A stretch of DNA of 64,000 nt from Lithodes maja (GCA_037953745.1 JBAKBP010000698.1:186001-250000), one strand, 5' to 3'; numbered from the stretch's first letter, positions 23,401 to 34,927 are shown. Notes: generated by a model from the letters alone, not told the origin. Program-made: numbers and translations.

Positions 23401-25875
23401 CAATCCCGGCACTGCTTGAACAAAGAGGCCAGAAGTGAAGTTGGATCCTTGGTCTGACTGAATTACCTGCGAGTAACCATACCGGGAAAAATACACTAGC
23501 AAGTTTCGGACCACCGTCTTCGCTGACCCATTTCTCATAGGGTACGCGTCAGGGTACCTTGTTGCTACCTCCATGATGGTCAGGGGATACTTGGAAAAAT
23601 CTCCCGACTGTGCATCACTGTCCTCCTTCAACTCGACAGCACCGGTACCACATTCAAGAACCTCCGGGTCTTCTAAGTGCAATTTACGAATGTCCGAAGG
23701 AGCAAGCTTATCTAAGTGTTTGCGAAACAACTCATGCCCCCCTCCTACACTGAATTTAGCCTCCCGTTGCTCTCTCTCTGTGTATCGTTGCTGTCTCTTC
23801 GTCTTTTTAAGCCCATCCTCTGCCTTCTTACTAACAGTTAATGGGTCTTCTCCAGACTCGAAAATCGGTCCTAATAATGAGTTCCCGAGAATGTCCGCTG
23901 ATACTAAACTCTCAACCGCATCAACTTCCAACCCCTTCTCGGTACCTTTCCTCCGCTTGTCTAAAGACTGTTGACCAGAATGTGACTCCCTGGATGCAAG
24001 AGATCTGGTGACAACACACGCCATAGGTTGCACCGGACACTTCTCAACCCACTCCTGCTCCTCCCTACTCACGTCGGCCGGCTTCTCGGCAACGACCAAG
24101 GGTGGAGCCTCAGAAGTAGGCCCCGCAAAGTCGTTGCCGAGAAGGAGGTCGACGCCCCCAACAGGCAAATTCTCCACAATTCCTACATCCAGGTCACGAG
24201 TCACACCATCAACTTCCATCTTCATTCTTTCAAGCGGGTATGACCTTGTTGCATTAACTCCCTGAACCACAACTACCCGCGCCGTATTTACAGGTTTACC
24301 AGTGAAATTCCTCAAGAGTGTTTGCGATGCCCCAGTGTCACGCAAAATTCTCACCTCATGTCTTCTACCCCCCCACTCCACACAACCGAGTCCCCTGTGG
24401 TCACTAAAGGCATCACAGACAAGGAATAAGCCTTCCGGATCCTTCTGCACTGGCAGTGTATTTACCTCGAAAGAATTGCCTCTAACAAACTCCGATGTCC
24501 TCTTGAACACTCCAATGCCGTGAGCAAAAGACACGGCTGCCGGAGGAGGTCGACTAGGGCACTCATTTGCTTTATGACCCTCCTCGTGGCACCTAAAACA
24601 CATAAATTTCGGTTTCGGCTTATACTGTGATGTAAAAAGCCCCTGACTTTTCTCATACGGCGTGGTGTCAGGTTTGGATTCAGTTTTAGTGTCATTGCTC
24701 TTATGTTTAAATGTATCATTGCTACGGGGAGGGGGAGGATAACGGTCCCTAGCACTTGCATCGTACTTCTGTGAGGACCCGCAACCCCGAATCAACGACA
24801 GCCGTCGATCAGCTATTTCTGCTGCTTCGACTAGAGTTCTTGGGTTTTTCTCCTTTAAGTTCAAAGTTAGATCACCGCCCGTGCTCTTAAAGAACTGCTC
24901 CAACATCATCAACTGCTTAACTCCATCAAAAGTTGTTACCTTCTCAGATTGGAGCCAGTTCCCCATAGCATCGGACAAGTCCCGGGCGTGTTCCAAAAAG
25001 GTGCTATCTCTTCCCTTAGTTACACCCCGGAACTTCAAACGGTACGTTTCTGGTTGCAGTTCGTAAGCCCTCAGGACAGCCTCCTTGAGATCCTCATACA
25101 CAATACATGACTCCAAAGGTAACGCATCGTAGGCTTTAAGACCCTTGCCTATTAATCTAGAGGATACAAGTGCTGCCCATTTATTCTCTGGCCACTGGTG
25201 TTCCTGGCACTTCTTCTCAAAGCGTGCGAAAAATTCTGTTTTCAATAAGGGCGAGAGAGATTGATCATGACCACGGTTACCAGCCCCAAGTCGCTGTCCC
25301 GTTGTCTCTACTCGCGACTTCTCTACGTCCATGTCGGCACAGTACCTAGTCGACTCCGCTTGGATTTTTGCTAGCTCTATTTGCTGCTGATACTGAAGCT
25401 TAGCTAATTCGAGCTAAAGCAATAATTCTGGAGTTAACCCTTGAGGAGGTGAAGGTGCTACAATGTTTGAAATTACCGGTGGTCCCCCCAGGGGCATCCC
25501 ACCCTGCCAGTCACCACCCAACTGTGGACGTGTACTCGGGGTCGGCAAACCGCTGGGAGATGAGTGAAGGGGAAGCATGGCCGAAGGGCTCTGAGCACTC
25601 AACCCATCTCGCTCACCAGTCACCCTGCCCAGTACACACGTTATCAAGTTATCCCTGGTCATGCTGCTAGTACCCGCATGACCGATAGCTGTGGCCAGGC
25701 ATTGAAGACCGTACCGATTCACACCCTTCAACCGCTCAGCAGTAACAGGCCATTGCAAAAATATCCTAGCATCCTCCTCACAGTTCACCTGATTAACCAT
25801 TTCATCATGCTGCTGTTCCTCAGTTTCGACATGACGTACTGTGTCTCCATTCTCCTCTGATCCGGTATAAGACAT
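23353..25875 (-). pseudogene. element B: gag, protease and integrase core start
   Basis: Gag starts at the ATG at 25873-25875 (MSYTGSEENGD). The N-terminal region contains a segment (about residues 45-75) that may be SAP-like. One TAG (25414-25416) interrupts before a Gln-rich coiled segment. The capsid region (25330-24800) resembles SCAN-like gag domains. A zinc knuckle, CFRCHEEGHKANEC, is near 24600, and the protease with LRDTGASQTLL is near 24330, ending in LLLGNDFAG. After a charged spacer the frame jumps to the integrase core: YPLTIMEVATRYPDAYP (near 23560) and QSDQGSNFTS with the second catalytic Asp (near 23445). The integrase zinc finger and first Asp block are missing, a second deletion. 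Confidence 0.85.
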
Positions 25876-26075
25876 GATGCTCACAAAAATTTCCCACCTC
25901 AATATTCAGAAAACAAGCACCCCAAACTCTTATACCTCAATATACACACAAAAATTCTCGGAAATACTCAAGGGCTATACTATGTTGCAAAATTTTGTTT
26001 TATTCTTGCTGATCCCCGCAAAATATTCCCCAAAACAACAAATGTTCCCTGCTAATAAATGTAGGTTCACCAAAT

Positions 26076-26092
26076 CCTAGGTAAGGTCGCCA
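26076..26092 (-). other. element B primer-binding site
   Basis: On the minus strand TGGCGACCTTACCTAGG follows the LTR end (...CGTAACA) after two bases (AA). The TGG start and position fit a tRNA primer site. The tRNA is not assigned. Confidence 0.65.
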
Positions 26093-26094
26093 TT

Positions 26095-27893
26095 TGTTAC
26101 GACTGAGGTTTAAATATATCAGGGCTCTTATTCATTGGACTAGTAATGGCATAAATGCTACAACGGAAAGTGCTTGATCCAACCTCTGATGTATATTCCC
26201 AGTGAACAAAGAACACAAATACTCTACAGAGTTCTATATGCAATAATAGGTTATTAAACTCTCAATAAATGTGCGTCTACTCTAGGCTTAATGTTATGTG
26301 AAAACAGCCTATTACTACCTATAACCGAAGGAGCTTGGTTATGGTATGCAAAGTAAGGTGGTAAGAGAAGTTACAGCTCACGTTACTTTAATCAATAAAT
26401 GTCAGGCACTCCTGCATGAAAGAAAGTGCACTAAAGTCCTTCAACACCAACAAGGAATCTTCTTTAAATGTTAGATGCTATCAAGATGCTCGAATCGGAA
26501 ATGGAACCCTAAAAGGCCGGCAGCGGAACAATGCTCGTGCAGGCTATTCACACAAAAGGCAGGATATATAATGCAGTCGGGGCCAAGAATATCCTAAACG
26601 CTACAACAATAATAATCGCCACGACAATGCAGTATTCCTATCAACAAAAAGAGCCTAAGTCGTTTGTGTCTCCATACATCAAACTAGGCTGCGAAGACTT
26701 GTGTAATCATAAACGGGTATGCATAAAAAGAGTAATTGGGTTAATATACTTAATGTCTACTATGACTGATAAAGTCTAGCTGGAGTCAATGATACGAGAT
26801 ACTGGTGCGCATGGCATGCCGCATAGCCTAGTGCAAATCTCAAGTCTGTGCGTCAAATATTACGTTATAGGGAAGGGTAGCTCTCTTGAGAAACCTTAAT
26901 ACCGAAGTATTAAGCGTTCTCCTGGCGTACCTCAAAGACAAACAACCGAGCCTAGAACAGTGCAGAATGGTATAGGCAAAAAGCCCTCATTCGTGCATGC
27001 TCTACTCTCAATGGCACACAGACTAGAATTTACTCAATCAACTCCAGTTCTCAGGTATGTCGTGCAGCTTTTAACTAAAGCCAGCACTCATAGGAAACAA
27101 TACCTTATAATATCAGACTCCTAGTCTAGCATTATCTAATCTAGCAGAGCACTAATTATTATAGGAAGCAGTACTGAACAATATGAATGCCAACCAATGC
27201 TTCGTGATCAACTTATCTTAACAACTAACATACATGGGTTATATCAGACTTTAACGCACAATACAACTGGCCAGCATGAAGCTGATTTAGCAGAGTTAAC
27301 CAGAGGGGGTATAATATTAATAAAAGGTGGTGAAAGATATGGAAAATCAGAGAGATAGGCAGAGGAAAAGGTTCTCAGGTGCAGGGCGGAGGACAGGTAT
27401 CAAAGGGATAAGAGGGATGCGTTCTAGAAACCAGATCTGAGGGAGAAAGTGGCGAGAGGGCTGTATATATACTAGCACTAGCTCGAGCCGCGTGGGAAAA
27501 AAGCGGTAACAAGTCCTCCAACCAATACTAAAGAAGCCAGCCAAACATGACGTCACAAAGCATGGTAAAAAAACTCCCCCAATGAATCCCCACAAGGCCA
27601 GCCAGCTATGACGTCATCGAGTATAGCAAAACACTACGCGCCTCCTCTCACTCTCTCTCTCTCAATTCCTATCATTACTACTTAATGATAAAACATATAC
27701 TTTGCAATTAAATATATAAAGTCTTGACATGGGCGAAAACAAAGAGCCTTTCTGGACTGCCCATGACACAAGCTTTCACATGAAATAAAGCACACAACAA
27801 TACATCAACTGCAGCCACATCCACTGCCCTGGCGATCCTAGCGAGTCACTGTAGGACAAGCCATGCGGATCTAACAGAGTGGTTAACGTCACA
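26095..27893 (-). repeat. element B, 5' LTR (1799 bp)
   Basis: Matches the 3' LTR with small differences such as a shorter CT tract near 27650. CRE-like TGACGTCA sites are at about 27548 and 27608. It ends GTTAACGTCACA followed by CTAG. Confidence 0.9.
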
Positions 27894-28430
27894 CTAGCTA
27901 TAGCTAATCTATTAGGCAACTAAACAACTGTTTCCCTCTGTAACTTACTGGTTGCCTCATTTATTAACAAAAGATTCTTTCCCTCCCCTCTTTACTTTTA
28001 CTCTTTTAATCTTTAATCTATTTGGCAACTAAACAACTGTTTCCCTCTTTAACTTTGGTTGCCTCATTTATCAACACAAGTGTTCTTTCCCCTTCCCTTT
28101 TAATCTTTAATCTCTCCTATCAGATCCTATATAATAACTCTTCGTCTGGTGCCGCTGCTAACAAAAATAACTAATTAATAACACATCATCATCTATAATA
28201 TATATTCAGGTAAGTCTAAATTCTTTTTCCTTTAGTCTTTTCCTAGGACACATTAATTTTTATAAGTGATGGCCACCGGGTCAGTTCTGCAGTCTCTCTC
28301 TTTCTTTATCTCAACTGGAAGTCTTTGCTCTCCCACTACTATCTGTCGTCCTCTTGAATCGCTTGGCTGTAGTGGTATGCAAGTCTGCGATGCGACGACA
28401 GGTGACCAGATACTGAGGGTGTATCTGCCT
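27894..28430 (-). repeat. element A, 5' LTR, second piece
   Basis: Continues the LTR of A from the CTAG duplication, including the paired 112-bp repeats, up to GTATCTGCCT, where the CR1/L2 LINE begins. The left LTR continues here with TAGTAGGGAAG. Confidence 0.9.
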
Positions 28431-28641
28431 CAGTTCTAGTTCAGTCAGTGAAGGAGAAGGTTGTGTTAATCTGAGCTCCTGCCCGGACCAGTGACCTTTA
28501 GTGACCATTACACCTACCTGTGTTTGGGGGCAGTGCACTCGTGTTATATAAAAGTGTTATAGCTCAGTTTTTAGCTGTTAGTTTACTTGTTTTTGTTTTT
28601 CTGTACTTAGTTTCTTGCTCCTCGCTAAGCTTATTGGGATC

Positions 28642-29682
28642 ATGGCAGGTATGGAGTGCGAGTCTCTAACTGATCTGCATCATCTTATTCTCCAGGTAAG
28701 AGAGGAGATGGTTGTGGTGAAGGAAGAGGTCTTGGCTCTAAGGGAGGTTAATGTTAAACTTCAGAGGGAAGTGGATTTGATTAAAGACGAAAATCTAGCT
28801 TTCAAGCTTAGCCAAGAGGAAATAAAGTCAAGTAAGGGGAAAAGGGAGGAAGTTGATGAAAAATTGTATTCATGGCAGGTTGTTAAAAATACGGGTGGGA
28901 AAGTCACACTCAAGAAGCAGGATAGTAGAATAGGTATGAGTGTGACAAATACATTCTCTCCTTTGCGAGACGAATGTGAGGGAAAAGATAGTCAGGATAA
29001 GGGAGGGATAACCGAAGTGCCTGCCGCCGACTCAGCTCCAACCTCTGACGCTGTGCTACCTACCACCACCACTACCCCCACCACCACCACCACCACCAAG
29101 GGAGCTTCTGCCACCACCGGGGGTTCTCCAACTGCAGCTGCTGGATCCTCCCGAGGGAAAGGTAAGTCTGTGTCCCGAGAAGGTAAGTCTGTGTCGATTG
29201 TGGGCGACTCCATGGTAAGACATTTAGTTAGGGCTACCCGCACTAAACTTAGGAAGGTTGTGTGTCTGCCTGGCCATGGAGTTGGGAGGGTTTTAGAGAA
29301 GATGGACCACATCTTGGAAGATAGTGGAGATAACCCCATTATCTGTCTCAGTGCCGGGAGTAACGATGTTGGTAAGGGTAGAAGTGAGGAACTGCTGCAG
29401 CAGTATCGGGATGTGTTAGATAAAGTTAGGATGAAGGGAGGGATCCCTGTAGTACATTGTATCCTACCCAGAAGAGGAGTTCCCAAGGAATGGACATCCA
29501 GGGCGATTGGTGTCAATTGCCGTTTGGAGAAATATTGCAAAGAAAAAGCAATACCATTCATTGATAACTGGGATAGTTTCTATGGGAGAGATGGGATGTA
29601 CGCAAGGGATGGGGTTCATCTTTCACGGTTAGGGGTTTCTACATTAGCTAGTTCTTTAGATAGGGTGGTTGTGGGGTTTTGA
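28642..29682 (+). CDS. CR1/L2 ORF1 protein with coiled coil and SGNH-esterase domain
   Basis: I start at the ATG at 28642 (ATCATGGCA), giving 346 residues. Residues about 10-85 form a heptad-rich coiled coil (LVREEMVVVKEEVLALREV), likely for multimerisation. A Thr-rich linker (about 130-165, poly-Thr from ACC codons) follows. Residues about 190-346 are an SGNH/GDSL hydrolase-like domain: block I VGDSM with the nucleophile Ser, block II LPGHGVG, block III AGSNDVG, and block V DGVHLS with the Asp-His pair. Esterase-type ORF1 proteins are known from CR1/L2 LINEs. No zinc knuckle is seen. The frame is open throughout and its stop overlaps the start of the ORF2 frame. Confidence 0.85.
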   Translation: MAGMECESLTDLHHLILQVREEMVVVKEEVLALREVNVKLQREVDLIKDENLAFKLSQEEIKSSKGKREEVDEKLYSWQVVKNTGGKVTLKKQDSRIGMSVTNTFSPLRDECEGKDSQDKGGITEVPAADSAPTSDAVLPTTTTTPTTTTTTKGASATTGGSPTAAAGSSRGKGKSVSREGKSVSIVGDSMVRHLVRATRTKLRKVVCLPGHGVGRVLEKMDHILEDSGDNPIICLSAGSNDVGKGRSEELLQQYRDVLDKVRMKGGIPVVHCILPRRGVPKEWTSRAIGVNCRLEKYCKEKAIPFIDNWDSFYGRDGMYARDGVHLSRLGVSTLASSLDRVVVGF

Positions 29683-32600
29683 ACAGAAATATTGAGAGTG
29701 TAAATGAGAGGTTAAATGGAACAATTTTAGCGTCAGGCGAAAGCGATAAGGATATTCAGTCTCATGCTAAAAATGATGACTATAATGCAAATGATAGTAG
29801 TGATGGTGCAACGGAAGATGGAAATGTCGCTAAAAACAAAGGTAAATTAGGTATAAAGAAAAGAAGTAAATTGAGAGTATATTACACAAACTGTAGGAGT
29901 CTATGTAACAAAATGAACGAACTTAGAGCCCTTGTTAGCAAAGAAAATATAGACATAATAGCGCTAACTGAAACGTGGATTAATACAGAAACCAGGCATT
30001 TTTTAGCAGAATTTGATATACTATAGTTTGTTTAAATATGACCGAACAAGTAAGAGGGGTGGCGGTATAGCAGTGTTTGTCAGGAGTACATTAAAAAGCT
30101 GTATTAAATCAGGTATTAGACTAAATAACGATAATGAAAGTGTTTGGGTAGAGGTTAACGAAGGTAGTGAGACCATAGTTATTGGAGTTATGTATAGACC
30201 GCCAAATATGAGTAGAAATGACGGAACGTCATTATGGGAGGAAATTAAAATGGCATCAAGGTTTAGCAATGTGTGCATTATGGGGGATTTTAATTTTCCG
30301 AATATAGATTGGCAGCATCAAATAGGAGACTCTGATTCTGAGGAGTTTATAGAGGTAGTACAAGATAGTTTTTTATTTCAATTCATAGATACGCCGACTA
30401 GAGGTAATAATATTCTCGATTTAGTTTTCAGTAACAATGAACATATGGTAAATAATGTAGAGATAGGGGACCACCTAGGAAATAGTGACCACAATTCTGT
30501 GTATTTTAATATACAATGGAAAGGTAATACCAGAGAGAATACAACATTAATACCTGACTTTAGAAAAGCCAATTATGGTGGGTTAAGAAGAGCCCTATTA
30601 GCGGACCCTATGGTCAAAAAATTAAGTCGATCCAGGTGTCCAAATGAGTGTACCCCTTCTCAGGCACCTGTCATCTTAAGTCAGGAAGAGACGTCAACCT
30701 TGGTAGATACATACGATAATTTTATCAAGTCAGTATTCAATGCACAAAATAAATACATCCCCAAAAGAAAATTTAGATCAACACAGAACCAACCCAAATG
30801 GATGAATAATAGACTATTAGATCTTCTAGGACAAAAGAGAGGAATATATAGAAAAATTAGAAAAGGCGAAATTCACCTACTTGCTTACTATCAGAATCTA
30901 TCAAGACAGGTAAAAAAGGATATTAGGAAAGAAAAAAGAAATTATGAAATTAAGGTTGCCAATGACTCAAAAAATAATCCTAAAGCTTTTTACCAACTAT
31001 ATAAATCCAAGGTTAGAGATGTAATTGGTCCCCTTAAAACTTCGACAGGAGAAATGACAGAAAATGATTTAGAAATGTGCAGTACATTAAATAGTCAATT
31101 TCTTTCCGTTTTCACTAATGAAAATTTGGCACAGTTTCCAGAAGTCCGTAAGGTATATAGCGATAGTATAGAAAATAGGTTAAGTACGGTTACTATAAGT
31201 AGAAATGATGTGCTTAAGGAAATTGACAGACTGAAACCTCATAAATCGCCTGGTCCTGATGAGGTATATGCTAGAGTATTAAAAGAATGTAGGGATGAGT
31301 TAAGTTACCCATTAACATTTTTATTTAACAAGTCATTGGAGACAGGTATAGTTCCAGAAGCTTGGAAGCTTGCAAACGTAGTTCCGATCTTCAAAAAAGG
31401 TGACAAATCAATAGCATCCAATTACCGTCCCATTAGTCTTACATCAATCATAGGAAAGCTACTAGAGTCAATTATTGCTAGTAAAATTAGAAACCACTTA
31501 GATACATTTAATTTAATAAATTCTTCTCAGCATGGATTCACTCAGGGACGTTCTTGCCTTACTAATTTGCTTAGTTTTTTCTCAGAGGTATATGAAGCAG
31601 TAGATAATGACAAGTCATATGATATAATATATTTAGATTTCAGTAAAGCTTTCGACAGAGTCCCCCATGAGAGATTGATGAGAAAGGTTGAGGCGCATGG
31701 AATAGGTGGGGCGTTGTTGGGATGGATTAGGTCATGGCTAATTGGTAGGAAGCAGAGAGTCAGCATAAATGGTACGAAGTCAGAATGGGGAGCAGTCAAA
31801 AGTGGTGTCCCCCAGGGATCTGTATTAGGTCCCCTGTTGTTTGTTATATACATAAATGACCTTGATTTAGGTATAACTAGTAGGATAAGTAAATTTGCAG
31901 ACGATACCAAAATGGGGAGAACAATTGATTCAGATAGAGATATAGAGTGCCTCCAAAGGGATCTAGATACCTTACACGAATGGTCAGTAAATTGGCAGAT
32001 GAAGTTTAACATTGACAAATGCAAGGTATTAAAGATAGGGAAGATGCATACAAATGTTAAATATAAACTAGCTAATGTGGAATTAGAAAACTCGAATTGT
32101 GAGAAAGATCTAGGTGTGTTTGTTAGCAATGATTTGAAGCCTAGACAACAGTGTATAAGCGTTCGAAACAAGGCAAACAAGATTCTCGGGTTCATCTCAA
32201 GGAGTGTGAGTAACAGAACTGCTGATGTTATCTTAAAACTTTACTTGTCATTAGTGAGACCCCATATGGATTATGCTGTTCAATTTTGGTGTCCTTATTA
32301 CAGAATGGACATAGATTCATTGGAGAGAGTACAACGTAGAATGACAAAAATGATCCATAATATTAGAAATCTTCCGTATAAAGAAAGGTTGAAGAAATTA
32401 GGCTTACATTCGTTAGAGAGACGCAGAGTTAGAGGGGATATGATAGAGGTGTTCAAGTGGGTTAGTGGGATTAACAAAGGGGACATGACAAATGTACTAA
32501 AGCTCAGTGATAGCGAAAGAACTCGTACCAATGGTTTCAAATTAGATAAATTTCGTTTCAGAAAAGATATAGGCAAATATTGGTTTGGTAACAGAGTTGT

Positions 32601-32703
32601 AGATGGGTGGAATGGACTACCAAGTGCTATAGTGGGATTAAAAACGATAGGGAGCTTTAAGATAAAATTGGATAAGCATATGGACGAGAAGGGTTGGGTG
32701 TGA
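29679..32703 (+). pseudogene. CR1/L2 ORF2: APE endonuclease and reverse transcriptase, one frame lesion
   Basis: The endonuclease shows YYTNCRSL, LTETW, RGGGIAVFVR, GVMYRPPN, MGDFNFPNIDW, LDLVFSNN and SDHNSVYF, so all catalytic blocks are present. RT shows PHKSPGPDEV, PIFKKGDKSIASNYRPISL, GFTQGRSCLTNLL, YLDFSKAFDRVP, SGVPQGSVLGPLL, catalytic FADD (near 31898) and a C-terminal RRRVRGDMIEVFKW. The sole break is a one-base shift at about 30013-30025, inside the endonuclease after LAEF. The ORF2 frame opens at the ORF1 stop (TTTTGA) and has no ATG before the endonuclease, so translation may depend on ORF1, for example by reinitiation or frameshifting; this is inference. Confidence 0.9.
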
Positions 32704-32895
32704 AGGGGGATCAGCAGGGTTGGGCCAATCAGCGCTCTGCAGACCCCCGTAATCCTGCGTTAATCTCTAACCGTTTTGGTAAGATGATCCTCAGGGTATT
32801 AGAGTGTTGAGCCTATAATTGGGCTTTGTAATTGGGATTGTGTGGGACAGGGATCTGCCTTGCTTAGGCCAATCGGCTTTCTGCAGACTCCCATT

Positions 32896-32917
32896 TTCTT
32901 ATGTTCTTATGTTCTTG
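32896..32917 (+). repeat. CR1/L2 3' terminal octamer repeat
   Basis: TTCTTATG repeated about two and a half times at the exact 3' junction with the LTR of A. This matches the short-repeat tails used by CR1-type LINEs in target-primed reverse transcription. Confidence 0.85.
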
Positions 32918-33495
32918 GTAGGGAAGAGCTGATGATAGGCCTGGGGTGTGCCTGCTGAAACAAAAGGTGAGGGCTGGGAGGCTGGAGCCGAATTCCTGTG
33001 AGTGCCCAAGTGCGAGAGAGCAAGTAGGTTGCGAGATCTGGACCCAGTGCCGTCTGCCCGGCGAATGACTTTGCAACGGGCCCCCCCCCCCCCCTCCCTT
33101 TATAGTCCTGGCACCCGCTCTCTCGCGCTGCCATTGGCTGAGGGACCCGCATGGCATCCCGCTCCCACTGACTTCTTGCTTCCTCCATCTACTCTCTCTC
33201 CTCTTCATAGTAAGTTCCAGGAAGTTGATTATAAACCTCTTTTGGTGGTTTACGGGAGTACAGGGCTGACACCGAGGTATTACTTAGGGGATAATCAGAA
33301 GGAACTCTTCGGGCAGAGAAAGAGAGTGACTTTTGAGGTGGAATAAGAAGTCCAGCTTCGCGCTCCGATAATGGAGGCCGCTGATTGGCTGGTGGGCGGG
33401 GCGTGGCATTGTGCAGCCGTGAGGTGTCAGAATCAACTGGCCATGCAAGCCAGTGAAAGCGGTGATTGGCGGAGGGCGTTTCTACTTTATCTTCA
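32918..33495 (-). repeat. element A, 5' LTR, third piece with promoter
   Basis: Resumes at TAGGGAAGAGCTGATG and carries the same TATA (near 33105), CCAAT and GC-box cluster as 13111-13480. It ends about 33495 with TCTTCA where the left copy has TTTTCA. Confidence 0.85.
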
Positions 33496-33970
33496 ACTGG
33501 AAAACGAATCGAGTGTGGGTACTGAGGTGAGCTATCAAATATTATTCTGATCTGGTCTTACCTCCAGTTTCTGCTTTTCTTACTGGTCTGAAAGTGGAGC
33601 AAGGAGGTCTCATTCGCCTTGGTCTTTTATGGCCTTTTTGTGACCTTTTAGCTCAGGCAGGACAGGTATTGGTAAGGGAAGGGATGAGTGAGGGGAGGTA
33701 GGTTAAGGTCCCCCGGGAGGGTTTGTGTAAGGCAAGGGAGGGGAAGTGATAGGCAGCTTTAAGGAAATCCTAATTATAGAGGGAGGCTTCCATAGTTATG
33801 TCTGACATGGTGGTTATAACTGCTCTTGCGGTGGGTGGTCTTCTTGAGTCAGCTGGTCTTGTAGAAGGGTCGGCTGATATTATAGAATTGGGCATAGCAC
33901 TACCCCGTTGGTCAACAAAGTTATGAAACCGTGGCTAAAGGTGGTATGTCTTACAGGTGTTATATAGTAG
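33496..33970 (-). mobile_element. element C: 5' LTR-like terminal segment, truncated
   Basis: Diverged copy of 9118-9700 in the same orientation, on the other side of the A insertion. Shared landmarks include GTACTGAGGTGAGC, CTCC(A/G)GTTTCTGC and the stretch readable as VRHTTFSHGFITLLTNG. This places the start of element C here, with A inserted between its terminal segment and pol. It is cut off near 33970. Confidence 0.6.
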
Positions 33971-34578
33971 GTGTGGTAAACTATCAATGGAAGTTAAATA
34001 TTACTAAGCTATAATGAATCAAATCAAATCAATTTAAATTAAAACTACTCCATATCTAATTTGAATTCAATCTGAAACAAGCTAATTTATATCCAAAGGT
34101 CTCACTTAATAAATTTCTATATAGGGTAAGGTTATAAGGGTTAATATTATCCAGGAATTAACGCACCAAAAGTTCCACGTGGCAATGAGGCAAGGGAGAA
34201 CGTTTACCCAATATGGCAGACAATGGGGAGGCAAGACACCGGTCCCGAGACTCGAGTCAAGTGAAAGAAAGAATAAATGATTACATGGGAATGGACATGA
34301 ATATTATGCTTATCTGTCAGTCAGTCATGGCGTCGATGAGAGCATCGTGATGGTGTAGCTGTTTGTATTGCTGTCAGTGTATTGTGATTAGAGGCAAAAT
34401 AGCTCGATCAACTGAAGGCGGAAAATAGATGTTAACTGGTCGGTGTTCGTGAAGGCTCTGCTCTCTCTTCCTCAGAGGCACACCTTGCTGCCTTGGCAAA
34501 CACCAGGAGCCCAAATTATCGTACCGCATCTAGGTTGCTCTATACGATAAATTATATTAATATATACGATAAATTCAT
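33971..34578. other. noncoding stretch between elements C and DIRS
   Basis: AT-rich with no supported gene. It ends with two copies of ATATACGATAAATT(C/A) directly beside the DIRS element, in the last 60 bases. Confidence 0.5.
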
Positions 34579-34927
34579 ATTGGGAGGTTTGACGTACCTC
34601 CCAACCTATCAAATAGGAAAACCTACTATTTGGTAGTAGTCTTGGAAAATCCAATGTCAAGGCTATTAACCTAATTGCAATGACGACTTGTCTATTTTGA
34701 CTGCTATGTCGTCATTCCAACCGCGGTTAAAAAAGAAAACGTCTAGAGTCTACTCCTTATCTTGCTCTAGGAGACGTTGTACATTAACCAAAACTACCAC
34801 CGAAGGTGAAAAAAGCATAGAAGAGAAGAAAAAGGGGTTTACCTTAGTTACCGCTTAAGGCCCATCCCGTGTTCCGTCATGTGCAGATCCCTGTCGAACG
34901 TGCGCATGAGCGACCCTCTCTTGTTAT
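34579..34927 (-). repeat. DIRS 3' terminal inverted repeat with hairpins
   Basis: Positions 34636-34927 are the inverted match of 42236-42536. The extra outer 57 bp begin ATTGGGAGG and contain two hairpins: a 9-bp stem (TTGGGAGGT with ACCTCCCAA) and an 11-bp stem around GGAAAACC (CTATCAAATAG with CTATTTGGTAG). Unequal terminal repeat lengths are normal in DIRS1-type elements. Confidence 0.85.

Larger units (their letters stand above)
19952..27893 (-). mobile_element. element B: Gypsy retrotransposon with integrase before RNase H, RT deleted
   Basis: Two LTRs (19952-21765 and 26095-27893) flank a 4.3-kb interior with a primer site, a polypurine tract and gag-protease-integrase-RNase H on the minus strand. 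The order integrase-then-RNase H is that of Gmr1-like Gypsy elements (copia-like pol order), not canonical Gypsy. The RT itself is absent. The 4-bp CTAG duplication is intact. Solo LTRs of the same family are at 45867-47679 and 57770-59564, and a diverged one is at 48169-50005. Confidence 0.85.
28431..32917 (+). mobile_element. CR1/L2-type LINE, full length, nearly intact
   Basis: A 4.49-kb insertion in the LTR of A. It has a 211-bp 5' leader, ORF1, ORF2, a 3' UTR with two related GGCCAATC(A/G)-containing segments (about 32717 and 32867), and a terminal octamer repeat TTCTTATG. CR1-superfamily elements end in such short tandem repeats and often lack target duplications; none is clear here. 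Only one frame lesion is seen, making it the best preserved element in the window. Confidence 0.9.
11464..33495 (-). mobile_element. element A: Ty3/Gypsy retrotransposon, split by three insertions
   Basis: The left LTR (11464-13500) matches a right LTR beginning at 18469 with the same order of sequence. That right LTR is interrupted by a TTAA element (19373-19851), by element B (19952-27893) and by a CR1/L2 LINE (28431-32917), and ends at about 33495. The internal region 13501-18468 carries gag, protease, RT, RNase H and integrase on the minus strand, with a primer site at 18448-18465 and a polypurine tract (AGTAGGGGG) at about 13501-13509. The host site is the older element C. No clear target-site duplication is visible; the outer end of the right LTR differs by a 3-bp insertion. 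Confidence 0.85.

Noticed and set aside
23573..24523. Plus-strand frames opposite element B gag-pol
   Set aside because: They are antisense shadows of gag and protease with no motif of their own.
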